NCBI GenBank assembly: GCA_964526475.1
Contig: CAZGKF010000002.1
Span: 62,001 to 126,000 of the forward strand
Source of the DNA: CAYVTV01 sp964526475
Lineage (GTDB): Bacteria; Bacteroidota; Bacteroidia; Bacteroidales; GCA-2748055
DNA: 64,000 bases
Direction of reading: 5' to 3'
Part shown: positions 57,132 to 64,000 of the stretch, one piece after another
How the letters are laid out: the number at the start of each line of letters is the position of its first letter
Numbering within the stretch: the stretch's first letter is position 1
Made by a program: the position numbers and the translations under genes
Notes under the pieces: generated by a model
What the model was told of the DNA's origin: nothing
What the model saw: the letters and a program-made list of their open reading frames with translations, nothing else
Database searches by the model: none

Positions 57132-57253
57132 TTACTCCGAGTTATGGTTTCTAATGCTAAATGTAATGAAACCAAAACCGATGGGACAGACGGGAAACCT
57201 GCTGTCCTCCCGATTTGCGTCTGTGGCGTAATGAATTTGGAAAGGAGCAGTAA
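57132..57253 (+). promoter_or_regulatory. Structured leader RNA, candidate riboswitch aptamer
   Basis: The closing helix P1 pairs TTA-CTCC (57132-57138) with GGAG-CAG-TAA (57244-57253). Inside are P2, TGGTTTC/GAAACCA (57145-57151 with 57168-57174), and a second domain, 57183-57224, with two exclusive pairings: GGACAG (57184-57189) with CTGTCC (57202-57207), or ACAGACG (57186-57192) with CGTCTGT (57218-57224). A GGGAAACC element lies within. TACTCC recurs exactly at 57336-57341 at the foot of the terminator, so the P1 3' strand can form an antiterminator instead. A Moco-type ligand fits the genes controlled, but I cannot assign the family. Confidence 0.65.
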
Positions 57254-57339
57254 ATATTTTTCAGTCATTGTAAGCATTCCGAAAGGGACAAAATTGTTCT
57301 TTTCCGGTTAGTTGTTCTATGACCGAAAAAACAAGTACT

Positions 57340-57371
57340 CCTCTTTTCTATGCGAAAAGAGGTTTTTTTTT
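57340..57371 (+). terminator. Intrinsic terminator in the leader, 16 bases before the start codon
   Basis: CCTCTTTTC and GAAAAGAGG form a perfect 9-bp stem with loop TATGC, followed by nine T. It lies directly before ATG 57388, so transcription ending here would silence the operon unless the antiterminator forms. Its first strand begins with the TACTCC copy that competes for the P1 strand. Confidence 0.85.
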
Positions 57372-57387
57372 ATTTTCAGAAAGCACG

Positions 57388-59115
57388 ATGAAAAGCGATG
57401 TGACATTGAGCGATACCTGGCTGAAGGCCTCCATACTGGGCGCAACATGGGCTGCCTCCGAAATTATCTTAGGAAGCTTTCTGCATAATTTACGTATCCC
57501 ATTTAAAGGCAATATCCTGACTACTATCGCTTTTATCCTGCTAATAGCGGTTAGTTACAAATGGAATGACCGTGGATTATTCTGGCGCTCGGGGCTGGTT
57601 TGTGCATTAATGAAGACCATGTCTCCCAGTGCGGTAATTTTTGGTCCTATGGTAGCCATTTTTATGGAGTCGCTTCTGCTTGATCTTTCAGTGAGACTTT
57701 TAGGCCGGAACGTTTTAGGCTTTTTGTTAGGATCAGTAATTGCTATGTCGTGGATATTAGCACAAAAGATATTCAACTATATACTTTTCTATGGGCATGG
57801 TCTGATTGATATCTATAGCCAGCTTATGATATTTATTGAAAAACAGTTGCAATTTCAATTCAATCTGGTTTGGGCGCCCATTGTTATATTGCTGGGCATT
57901 AATCTCCTTTTTGGCCTTATTGCTGTTGCTTTGGGTATGTATGCAGGACGAAACCTGATAAACGAATCTAATACCTTAGAAAAAGCTCAGGGATTTAAGC
58001 AGCACGACCTGCCGGTTCAAAAACCAGGGCATTTCCCTTACTCGGTGCCATGGCTGATTGTAAATATCGCAGTGCTATTGGGTATGTTGTTTATTCTAAA
58101 CAGAAGCCCTTTATGGCTTTGGGCCCCAACCACAATTATCGTAATCTCTGTATGGAGCCATCGCTACGGTCGTGCTTTACGACAGCTATCCAAACCTAAA
58201 TTCTGGGTATTCTTTGTGGGTATAACAATGGTATCCGCTTTTATAATCACTGCTATCCAAAACAATGGAGACAACTGGGTGCAAGGATTGCTCGCGGGCT
58301 TGCAAATGAATTTCAGGGCAGCAATTGTTATTAGCGGATTCACTGTTCTTGGAACAGAGCTTTACAATCCAATAATCAGGCAATTTTTTTCCCGAAGCAC
58401 CTTTAAACAATTGCCTGTGGCTTTAAATCTGGCATTTGAAACGCTCCCTTATGTTATCGGTAAATTACCCGATGTTAAAAGCATTCTAAAATATCCTGTT
58501 ACTGTTATCAGACTATTGGTCAATCACGCGGAAGATCGGTTTAAGGAGCTGAAAAGCATTCAGAAGAAGCCTGTTTTTTTAATTACCGGGGATAAATCAG
58601 AAGGTAAAACACGATTTACTAAAGAACTCATTGAGTCTTTACAATCTGGAAAAATATCGGTTGGAGGAGTACTCTCCTGTAAAATAACAATTAATGGAAC
58701 TACCTCGGGCTATGATCTTATTGATATTGCTACTGGCGAAAGGATGCAATTTCTTAAAATAAACGGGGAATTAACTTCACATAAAGTTGGGAGGTTCGAA
58801 ATTAATTCACAAACATTATTACAAGGGAAACAAATTCTTCACCCATCAAAGCTTTCAATGCATGATGTTGTAGTTATTGATGAGACAGGCAAATTGGAAG
58901 TTCAGGGAAAAGGATGGGCCGATAGTATTGAAGGAATCCTGAAAGCAAATAGTCATCCATTAGTTATAACCGTCAGAACTGATTTTATCAACGCGGTCAT
59001 CGAAAAATTTGGTCTTGAAAACCCTCTTATTCATCGCGTTTCTGATAGCAATAGTCATCAGGTTGCAAATAATATTATTGAGGCATGCATAGAAATGAAG
59101 AGATTACCGGAATAA
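57388..59115 (+). CDS. Fused ECF-like transporter (S-like + T-like) with THEP1-type NTPase
   Basis: A 575-residue single chain. Residues about 13-187 hold five to six helices like an ECF S component (GLVCALMKTMSPSAVIFGPM). Residues 217-387 resemble ECF T: four helices, then FRAAIVISGFTVLGTELYNP and a cytoplasmic RLLVNHAEDRFKEL coupling-helix-like region. Residues 395-575 are an NTPase of the THEP1 class with Walker A GDKSEGKT (401-408), VGGVLSCKI, GYDLIDIATGER and DVVVIDETGKLEVQ. An in-frame ATG at 57319 would translate through the terminator hairpin and T-run, so ATG 57388 is preferred. It overlaps mobA by 31 bases, so a role in molybdenum-cofactor supply is likely. Confidence 0.75.
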   Translation: MKSDVTLSDTWLKASILGATWAASEIILGSFLHNLRIPFKGNILTTIAFILLIAVSYKWNDRGLFWRSGLVCALMKTMSPSAVIFGPMVAIFMESLLLDLSVRLLGRNVLGFLLGSVIAMSWILAQKIFNYILFYGHGLIDIYSQLMIFIEKQLQFQFNLVWAPIVILLGINLLFGLIAVALGMYAGRNLINESNTLEKAQGFKQHDLPVQKPGHFPYSVPWLIVNIAVLLGMLFILNRSPLWLWAPTTIIVISVWSHRYGRALRQLSKPKFWVFFVGITMVSAFIITAIQNNGDNWVQGLLAGLQMNFRAAIVISGFTVLGTELYNPIIRQFFSRSTFKQLPVALNLAFETLPYVIGKLPDVKSILKYPVTVIRLLVNHAEDRFKELKSIQKKPVFLITGDKSEGKTRFTKELIESLQSGKISVGGVLSCKITINGTTSGYDLIDIATGERMQFLKINGELTSHKVGRFEINSQTLLQGKQILHPSKLSMHDVVVIDETGKLEVQGKGWADSIEGILKANSHPLVITVRTDFINAVIEKFGLENPLIHRVSDSNSHQVANNIIEACIEMKRLPE

Positions 59116-59654
59116 TACTGGCTGGTGGTAAAAGCACCAGAATGGGCATCGACAAATCAAACTTGTTGTTCCGTGGAAAAAGATTGATAGAGTATCCCTA
59201 TGAGCTGATGCGGGAGAAGTGTCAAAAAATAATTATAAGCACTAATACCAGCAGTTTAAAACTGCCGGGGGTAAGCTATGTGCCCGACAACTACAAGGAT
59301 ATAGGTCCACTGGCCGGACTGGAAGCCGGATTAAGGCTTTCAGATACCCGGTGGAATTTTGTTTTGCCCTGCGACATGCCTTTTGTTAATAGTGAATTAT
59401 TCTCAGTCATGCAGGATGAACTCGATGGTTACGATTACATAGTTCCCCAGACTGCTGATGGAAAGGTAACTCCATTGGCGGGGTTTTTCAACCGCAATAT
59501 TCTTAATGTAATCGTTCAGCAAATTAAGTCCGGCGATTATAAAGCAGGAAACCTTTTAAAAAGGTTAAAGGTGAAATATTTTCACACCACGAACAATCTT
59601 GTTACAGTAAACTTCAATACCCTAAACGATTTGGAGCCCTTTCTCGATAAATAA
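59085..59654 (+). CDS. mobA: Molybdenum cofactor guanylyltransferase
   Basis: A 189-residue MobA. It transfers GMP from GTP to molybdopterin to give the guanine dinucleotide form used by DMSO-reductase-family enzymes such as the one just upstream. Visible are GIILAGGKSTRMGIDKSNLL, PDNYKDIGPLAGLEAGL, LPCDMPFVNSEL and TPLAGFFNR. The GPLAGLEAGL loop argues against the cobinamide-phosphate enzyme CobY. The start overlaps the fused transporter by 31 bases, so translation is coupled. No mobB-like gene is next to it; the upstream NTPase domain stands in its usual place. Confidence 0.93.
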   Translation: MHRNEEITGIILAGGKSTRMGIDKSNLLFRGKRLIEYPYELMREKCQKIIISTNTSSLKLPGVSYVPDNYKDIGPLAGLEAGLRLSDTRWNFVLPCDMPFVNSELFSVMQDELDGYDYIVPQTADGKVTPLAGFFNRNILNVIVQQIKSGDYKAGNLLKRLKVKYFHTTNNLVTVNFNTLNDLEPFLDK

Positions 59655-59681
59655 TCTACAATAAAACTACTCTTTTCCAAC

Positions 59682-61649
59682 ATGAAGTATGTAATTATAA
59701 CATTCCGGTTAATTTTTCTCGCGCTTGGCGTACATTCACAAGCAACAAGCGATTCAATTAAATATAAAATGTATTTTCTGGGTGAAGTGGTTATTAGTGA
59801 GCATATTGATAAAAACACACTATCGGCGGATGAGATCCGAAAAAACAATGCTAATGATGTAAGTTCGGCTCTGAATTTAATGCCTTCTGTGGTAATAAAT
59901 AAAGTGGGCAATCGAAACGAAAGTACAGTGTATATAAGAGGATTTGATATTCGCGGCATTCCTGTTTTTATTGATGGTATTCCGGTGTATGTGCCCTACG
60001 ATGGGTATGTTGATTTGGCACGTTTTACTACCTATGATATATCGGGAATTGATGTTTCAAAGGGATTCTCTTCCATGATGTATGGTGCCAATACTATCGG
60101 TGGGGCCATTAATTTAATAAGTGCGAAACCAAAAAACCGCCTGGAAATTGATACCAGATTGGGTATGATGAGCGGTAAAGGATACGACACCAAAGTAAAT
60201 ATCGGTAGTAATATGGGTAAAATGTATTTTCAAGCTGGTCTTTCTATCCTTGAAAGAAAATTTTTTCCCCTTTCTGCACATTTTGACACTACACCTACTG
60301 AAACAGATAATAAACGCGACAATTCAAATCGAAAAGACATGAAAGGAAACTTTAAAATAGGCTATACTCCCAATGGCAGCGATGAATACGCGATTAATTA
60401 TATTTATTCGCATGGCAGCAAAGGAAATCCGGTGTATTTGGGTCATGATGACAATATGCCTCTTCGTTACTGGGATTGGCCATATTGGGATAAGCAGAGC
60501 CTTTATTTTATCTCTAAAACAACCCTGGGAACAAACTCGTATCTTAAAACCCGTTTCTATTTTGATCAATTTAAAAACAGGCTGGATAGTTACGATGATG
60601 AAAGCTATTCATCCCAAACAAGAGGCTATGCTTTCACGAGTTTTTACGATGATCATACCCTGGGAGGTAATCTTGAGCTGGTGAGCAATTTGGATAATAA
60701 AAATACGGTGAAATTCTCTGTTCACCTTAAAAACGATAATCATAGTGAGCATAATGCAGGAGAGCCACTAAGAAGAGTTGCCGATAATACCATCTCATTA
60801 GGTATCGAGCATATTTTAAAGGCCGGTGACAAACTAAGTTTTATACCCGGTTTTGCTTACCACCTGCGTCAAAGCTTGCAGGCAGATAATTATAATCCGG
60901 CAGATCAATCTATTTCTCAATTTCCTAAAAATACCAATGATGCTTTTAACGCGCAATTGGGAACCTACTATCGAATTTCAGATTTTATAAGAATGAATTT
61001 CAATATGGCATATAAAACCCGTTTTGCCACCATGAAAGACCGATATTCATACCGATCGGGAAGGAGTCTGGCTAATCCTGGTTTGCGATCGGAATCGGCT
61101 TTGAGTTTTGAATATGCAACAAGTTTTTCTTTGGGTGAAAAATTAGCGTTAATACCTGAAATTTTCTTCACCCGACTTAACAATACCATTCAAATGGTGG
61201 ACAATGTAAGAGGGAATCTTTCGCAAGTACAAAATACAGGCAAGGCAAACTATACCGGAGCCGACATCAGTTTGATTTATACTGCTATAAAAAAACTAAG
61301 ATGGCACACCTCCTATTCTTATATCAAACGGGAGAATTTGAGTAATTCCGACATTCTGTTCACCGATATTCCGGAACATAAAGTTCTTACTTCTTTAGAG
61401 TACCTGTCTGCAGAAATAATCAATGGAAATCTCACGTTCGAATATAATTCCGGACGCAATTCATCAAGTGATGGCTCCAGGATTTCTTCCGCTTACTTTT
61501 TAACAAATGTCAATATATTTTTTAGTTTATCAGAACACTCCAACATAGAAACCGGAGTAAACAATATTTTAGATAAAAACTATACGATTGAAGAAGGCTA
61601 TCCCGAAATGGGACGCAACTTTTATTTCGCACTGAATTTTACTTTTTAA
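59682..61649 (+). CDS. TonB-dependent outer-membrane receptor
   Basis: A 655-residue receptor with a signal peptide (MKYVIITFRLIFLALGVHSQ), a plug domain (DVSSALNLMPSVVINKVGNR, TVYIRGFDIRGIPVFIDGIP, GVSKGFSS-like DVSKGFSSMMYGANTIGGAI) and a 22-strand barrel ending in NFYFALNFTF. It lacks the SusC N-terminal domain and has CirA/BtuB-like length. It follows mobA after 27 bases in the operon under the riboswitch-like leader, so its ligand is probably the compound carried by the fused transporter. Ligand unknown; a molybdenum-cofactor or metal chelate is inferred. Confidence 0.88.
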   Translation: MKYVIITFRLIFLALGVHSQATSDSIKYKMYFLGEVVISEHIDKNTLSADEIRKNNANDVSSALNLMPSVVINKVGNRNESTVYIRGFDIRGIPVFIDGIPVYVPYDGYVDLARFTTYDISGIDVSKGFSSMMYGANTIGGAINLISAKPKNRLEIDTRLGMMSGKGYDTKVNIGSNMGKMYFQAGLSILERKFFPLSAHFDTTPTETDNKRDNSNRKDMKGNFKIGYTPNGSDEYAINYIYSHGSKGNPVYLGHDDNMPLRYWDWPYWDKQSLYFISKTTLGTNSYLKTRFYFDQFKNRLDSYDDESYSSQTRGYAFTSFYDDHTLGGNLELVSNLDNKNTVKFSVHLKNDNHSEHNAGEPLRRVADNTISLGIEHILKAGDKLSFIPGFAYHLRQSLQADNYNPADQSISQFPKNTNDAFNAQLGTYYRISDFIRMNFNMAYKTRFATMKDRYSYRSGRSLANPGLRSESALSFEYATSFSLGEKLALIPEIFFTRLNNTIQMVDNVRGNLSQVQNTGKANYTGADISLIYTAIKKLRWHTSYSYIKRENLSNSDILFTDIPEHKVLTSLEYLSAEIINGNLTFEYNSGRNSSSDGSRISSAYFLTNVNIFFSLSEHSNIETGVNNILDKNYTIEEGYPEMGRNFYFALNFTF

Positions 61650-61728
61650 TACAAACTGTTCCCTGTCCCTGCGTTCAGAAGAAAAGATGAAAATGTAATA
61701 AAAATTATTTTTTTTTGTATTTTAAATA

Positions 61729-61742
61729 TCGTATGTTTACGA
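61729..61742. promoter_or_regulatory. Candidate ArsR operator TCGTA-TGTT-TACGA
   Basis: A perfect 5-bp inverted repeat with a 4-base spacer, flanked by further matching AT pairs, 17 bases before the arsR start at 61760. The overlapping TATGTTTA is one base from TAnnTTTG, so the palindrome sits on the likely promoter, as for ArsR repressors. Confidence 0.5.
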
Positions 61743-61759
61743 CATTAGAAATTAAGATT

Positions 61760-62143
61760 ATGAATAAATCAGAAAAATTTGACCCATCCTTACAGGAATT
61801 GTCTCGCTTTGCAAAGGCAATTGCTCATCCAGCCAGGCTGGCTATTTTGGAACATCTTGCTGAGACTAAAACCTGCATATCCGGTGATATATCCGATTTT
61901 CTTCCATTGAGCAGGACAACAGTTTCCCAACACCTTAAAGAACTCAGGGATTTGGGATTGATCCACGGCACAATAGATGGTCTTAAAGTAAACTATTGTC
62001 TTGATCATTCTGTCATTGAAACTTATCTCTCCATGTTTGATTCTTTTTTTGAACCCATAAAATCAGTCAACGTGGAATGCCTGAACGGCCATCATCATGT
62101 TAAAAAATCAAAGCGTGAAAAATCGATAGTAATAAACAAATAA
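61760..62143 (+). CDS. arsR: ArsR/SmtB family metalloregulator
   Basis: A 127-residue winged-helix repressor: FAKAIAHPARLAILEHLAET, then TCISGDISDFLPLSRTTVSQ and HLKELRDLGLIHGTIDGLKV. A Cys in the helix-3 position (KTCISGD) and a C-terminal VECLNGHHH could bind arsenite or another metal; the classical CxC of E. coli ArsR is absent. The frame is open to 61715, but ATG 61760 follows the operator-promoter region and gives MNKSEKFDPS. It heads an ars cluster with arsC and acr3. Confidence 0.88.
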   Translation: MNKSEKFDPSLQELSRFAKAIAHPARLAILEHLAETKTCISGDISDFLPLSRTTVSQHLKELRDLGLIHGTIDGLKVNYCLDHSVIETYLSMFDSFFEPIKSVNVECLNGHHHVKKSKREKSIVINK

Positions 62144-62154
62144 AATTCATTAAA

Positions 62155-62532
62155 ATGAGAACCTTAAAGAATCAATTGACTTTTTGTTTATTTGGCGGAA
62201 TCCTGATTATTGCGAATGCATGCACTAATACACATGCGGAAAATAAACAATCCCCCGAAAACACGCCGGTTGTTTCCGCAAATGCGGAAAGCAAAGCAGA
62301 AACCACCCCTAAAAATAATTCTGAGTTTCAAAGCGCCCTGGATAAAGCAAAGAGTGCCGGACAAGCAGCGTTTGTAGTTGTTACAGGGAATGGAGTTGCT
62401 GAAACTGAAAAAGTAATACTGAGTGTTCAGAAACTCTCAAACGCAAGCCGCTTAAAAAAGGGAATTCTTCATTTCCATTATTCAGACAGAACAGCTGCGG
62501 CACAGGACCAGGATGTTGCGGTTAAATTATAA
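62155..62532 (+). CDS. Truncated thioredoxin-like lipoprotein
   Basis: A 125-residue protein with a lipoprotein signal (GGILIIANACTN), a low-complexity linker rich in Glu, Asn and Thr, and then the first half of a thioredoxin-like fold (AGQAAFVVVTGNG, KVILSVQKLSN). It stops at VAVKL, where such domains need about 40 further residues, so it looks cut short. No frame continues it downstream. Longer relatives accompany some ars genes, which is from memory. Its position between arsR and arsC supports an arsenic link. Confidence 0.5.
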   Translation: MRTLKNQLTFCLFGGILIIANACTNTHAENKQSPENTPVVSANAESKAETTPKNNSEFQSALDKAKSAGQAAFVVVTGNGVAETEKVILSVQKLSNASRLKKGILHFHYSDRTAAAQDQDVAVKL

Positions 62533-62544
62533 ATTTTTATAATC

Positions 62545-62991
62545 ATGAAAATAACAGAACAAGGTATGAAAGTTTTAATCCTTTGTACGGGAAACAGTTG
62601 CCGTAGCCAGATGGCTCATGGCTTTCTGCAAAGTTTTGATAAAAATCTTATGGTTCATTCAGCGGGTACAGACGCTTCCGGTAAGTTAAACCAGAAGGCT
62701 GTTTCAGTCATGAAAGAAATCGGAATCGATATAAGTCACCACACTTCAGATTCTGTTGAAAAATACCTGGGAGAAGAATGGGACTTTGTGATTACGGTAT
62801 GTGGGGGAGCAAACGAAGCTTGTCCTGCTTTTTTTGGTAAGGTAAAGCATCGCCTGCATATTGGTTTTAACGACCCTTCGCATGTTACCGGAACGGATGA
62901 TTACATTTGGAGTGAGTTCCGTCGTGTAAGGGATGAGATTAAGGAGGAATTTTACAAGCTGTATAAAGAAGAAATTGAACCTCAATTATAG
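62545..62991 (+). CDS. arsC: Arsenate reductase (low-molecular-weight phosphatase type)
   Basis: A 148-residue ArsC of the thioredoxin-coupled, phosphatase-fold class. The nucleophile loop is LCTGNSCRSQMAHGF (CX5R), and the redox pair is VCGGANEACP, matching the Cys82/Cys89 pair of Staphylococcus ArsC. FNDPSHVTGTDD holds the acidic DPS loop. It reduces arsenate to arsenite for export by Acr3. A second in-frame ATG at 62566 (MKVLILCTG) is a plausible alternative start. Confidence 0.92.
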   Translation: MKITEQGMKVLILCTGNSCRSQMAHGFLQSFDKNLMVHSAGTDASGKLNQKAVSVMKEIGIDISHHTSDSVEKYLGEEWDFVITVCGGANEACPAFFGKVKHRLHIGFNDPSHVTGTDDYIWSEFRRVRDEIKEEFYKLYKEEIEPQL

Positions 62992-63033
62992 AATGGTATT
63001 AAAAATATTACAAAACCTATAAACCATATAATT

Positions 63034-63405
63034 ATGAAATCACTTGCAATATTGGGAACCGACCTGTCACCAGCTTCGGATAAGCTAATAGAATGTGCAC
63101 ATGAGTATAGAAATCTTGGAATAAAGAAAATAACTCTTGTCCACGCATTGGGATTAAAGCACATACAGGCATTTGAAGATATATTGAGAAAGGATACTGA
63201 CGAGAAACTTGAAGTGCAAAAAAAGAAACTGGAAGAACAGGGTTTTGAGGTTGACTACAAAGTCAAGCCCCACCTGGCAAAAGATGAACTACAGAAGCTG
63301 GCAGAAGATTCCGGCGCTGCTTTGATTATTATCGGCACTCATGGCATTCCGATTCCAACGTATTATTTGTTCCATTACCAGGAAATTAGATCTGTTTTTT
63401 CGTAA
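63034..63405 (+). CDS. Universal stress protein, C-terminally truncated
   Basis: A 123-residue UspA-like protein. It begins MKSLAILGTDLSPASDKLIE, has KITLVHALGL and the later ALIIIGTHGIP, which reaches the GTHG part of the ATP-binding motif. Normal proteins go on with a glycine/serine-rich loop and a last strand of about 25-30 residues; here an unrelated tail (PTYYLFHYQEIRSVFS) ends it, so it lacks the full G-2x-G-9x-G motif. It may be a decayed copy. It lies between arsC and acr3. Confidence 0.65.
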   Translation: MKSLAILGTDLSPASDKLIECAHEYRNLGIKKITLVHALGLKHIQAFEDILRKDTDEKLEVQKKKLEEQGFEVDYKVKPHLAKDELQKLAEDSGAALIIIGTHGIPIPTYYLFHYQEIRSVFS

Positions 63406-63510
63406 GTTAACCAGTTTAAGCATAAATTAAACAGCTATCGCTACAGGTGGTGATTAAAATTTATCATTTTTTGAAATAATAATTTGTAAAACCGATAAAT
63501 AATAATTCAA

Positions 63511-64000
63511 ATGATTCAAAAGAAAACAATAAGCTTTTTCGATAAATACTTAACTGTCTGGGTTGCTCTCGGAATCCTTGCAGGGATTCTGATTGGTCAT
63601 CTGGCAGGTGACAGCATCGAAATAATAAGCAGCATGGAGATAGCAAAGGTGAATATCCCGGTTGCCATCCTTATCTGGCTGATGATCTATCCCATGATGC
63701 TTCAGATCGATTTTACCAGTATCCGGAAGATTGGTAAAAAGCCACGGGGTGTGATCTGGACTGTAGTTATCAATTGGCTCATTAAGCCTTTCACCATGAC
63801 CTTTTTTGCCTGGATATTTTTTACTAAACTTTATTCCGCATGGATCGACCCTGCGCTGGCTGGAGAATACATTGCCGGGGCGATTCTGCTGGGAGCAGCA
63901 CCCTGCACAGCCATGGTATTTGTATGGTCATATCTTTCTGATGGAGATCCAAATTACACACTTGTACAAGTCTCGGTGAACGACCTGATTATTCTGGTGG
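63511..64000 (+). CDS. acr3: Arsenite efflux permease Acr3 (N-terminal part)
   Basis: The gene runs off the right edge; 163 residues are visible. They match the ACR3 family: KYLTVWVALGILAGILIGHL, then NIPVAILIWLMIYPMMLQID, WLIKPFTMTFFAW and ILLGAAPCTAMVFVWSYL, with the conserved transport cysteine in AAPCTAMVF. It exports arsenite using the membrane potential. It completes an arsR-arsC-acr3 set with two partial genes between. Confidence 0.93.
   Translation, partial: MIQKKTISFFDKYLTVWVALGILAGILIGHLAGDSIEIISSMEIAKVNIPVAILIWLMIYPMMLQIDFTSIRKIGKKPRGVIWTVVINWLIKPFTMTFFAWIFFTKLYSAWIDPALAGEYIAGAILLGAAPCTAMVFVWSYLSDGDPNYTLVQVSVNDLIILV

Noticed and set aside
57189..57202. GACGGGAAACCTGC in the leader resembles the B12 box of cobalamin riboswitches (11 of 14 positions).
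   Set aside because: The box should lie near the 3' end of the aptamer behind other conserved blocks that I do not see, and the operon carries a true MobA. I keep it only as an alternative to be tested.
57319..57387. An upstream in-frame ATG that would add 23 residues to the ECF-like fusion protein.
   Set aside because: Those codons are the terminator hairpin and its T-run; the peptide has no membrane or domain logic, and ATG 57388 begins just before the first helix.

Overview
The window is chromosomal DNA of a member of the Bacteroidota, most likely an anaerobic or facultative Bacteroidales/Marinilabiliales-type organism. The lineage call rests on several features: the -7 promoter box TAnnTTTG in front of several genes, weak or absent Shine-Dalgarno sequences, a secreted protein with a type B C-terminal domain of the type IX secretion system, TonB-dependent uptake, and the parA-parB-DUF5683-lytic transglycosylase gene order. 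The two tRNA genes (Lys-CTT, His-GTG) do not encode CCA.

Layout. 0-1.6 kb: tail of a GT2 glycosyltransferase and a polytopic membrane partner. 1.7-5.6 kb: parA/parB segregation genes with a DUF5683 protein and a LysM lytic transglycosylase. 6-10.3 kb: lipid kinase, glutaminyl cyclase, HAD hydrolase and the cysE-cysK cysteine pair. 10.5-14.4 kb: a PL6 polysaccharide lyase and a two-domain alpha/beta hydrolase. 14.4-30 kb: ubiE, a zinc peptidase, CPBP protein, two sodium symporters, a fused ABC transporter beside a MITE-like element, a peroxiredoxin, and a large KamA-type radical SAM protein paired with a beta-carbonic-anhydrase-like protein. 30-35.7 kb: a T9SS cargo, AI-2E transporter, thyA-folA, a YtfJ-like protein, an MscS channel and two tRNAs. 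35.8-40.7 kb: a surface-glycan cluster (AsnB-like, GT4, methyltransferase, flippase). 40.9-49.4 kb: a Bax-inhibitor-like protein, a GNAT-like protein, a phosphodiesterase, a GH2 beta-galactosidase and a GT39 enzyme.

49.6-64 kb is the accessory region of most interest. After an IS3 remnant come an Rrf2 regulator with a palindromic operator on its promoter, an outer-membrane porin, and a three-subunit molybdoenzyme in the order Fe-S subunit, NrfD-like membrane anchor, molybdopterin subunit, as in tetrathionate (Ttr) and selenate (Srd) reductases. The next operon begins with a long structured leader. The 3' strand of its closing helix can pair either with the aptamer 5' strand or with an identical TACTCC placed at the base of an intrinsic terminator. 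This is the architecture of a transcriptional OFF riboswitch.

The leader precedes three genes: a single polypeptide that looks like ECF S component + ECF T component + THEP1-type NTPase, then mobA, then a TonB-dependent receptor. Taken together I propose a molybdenum-cofactor-related uptake or salvage system (outer-membrane receptor, inner-membrane ECF-like importer, nucleotide attachment by MobA) that supplies the adjacent molybdoenzyme. The parts are read from the sequence; the substrate and the riboswitch ligand are inference. The window ends in an arsenic resistance cluster (arsR, truncated thioredoxin-like lipoprotein, arsC, truncated universal stress protein, acr3), which makes arsenate or another oxyanion a possible context for the reductase.
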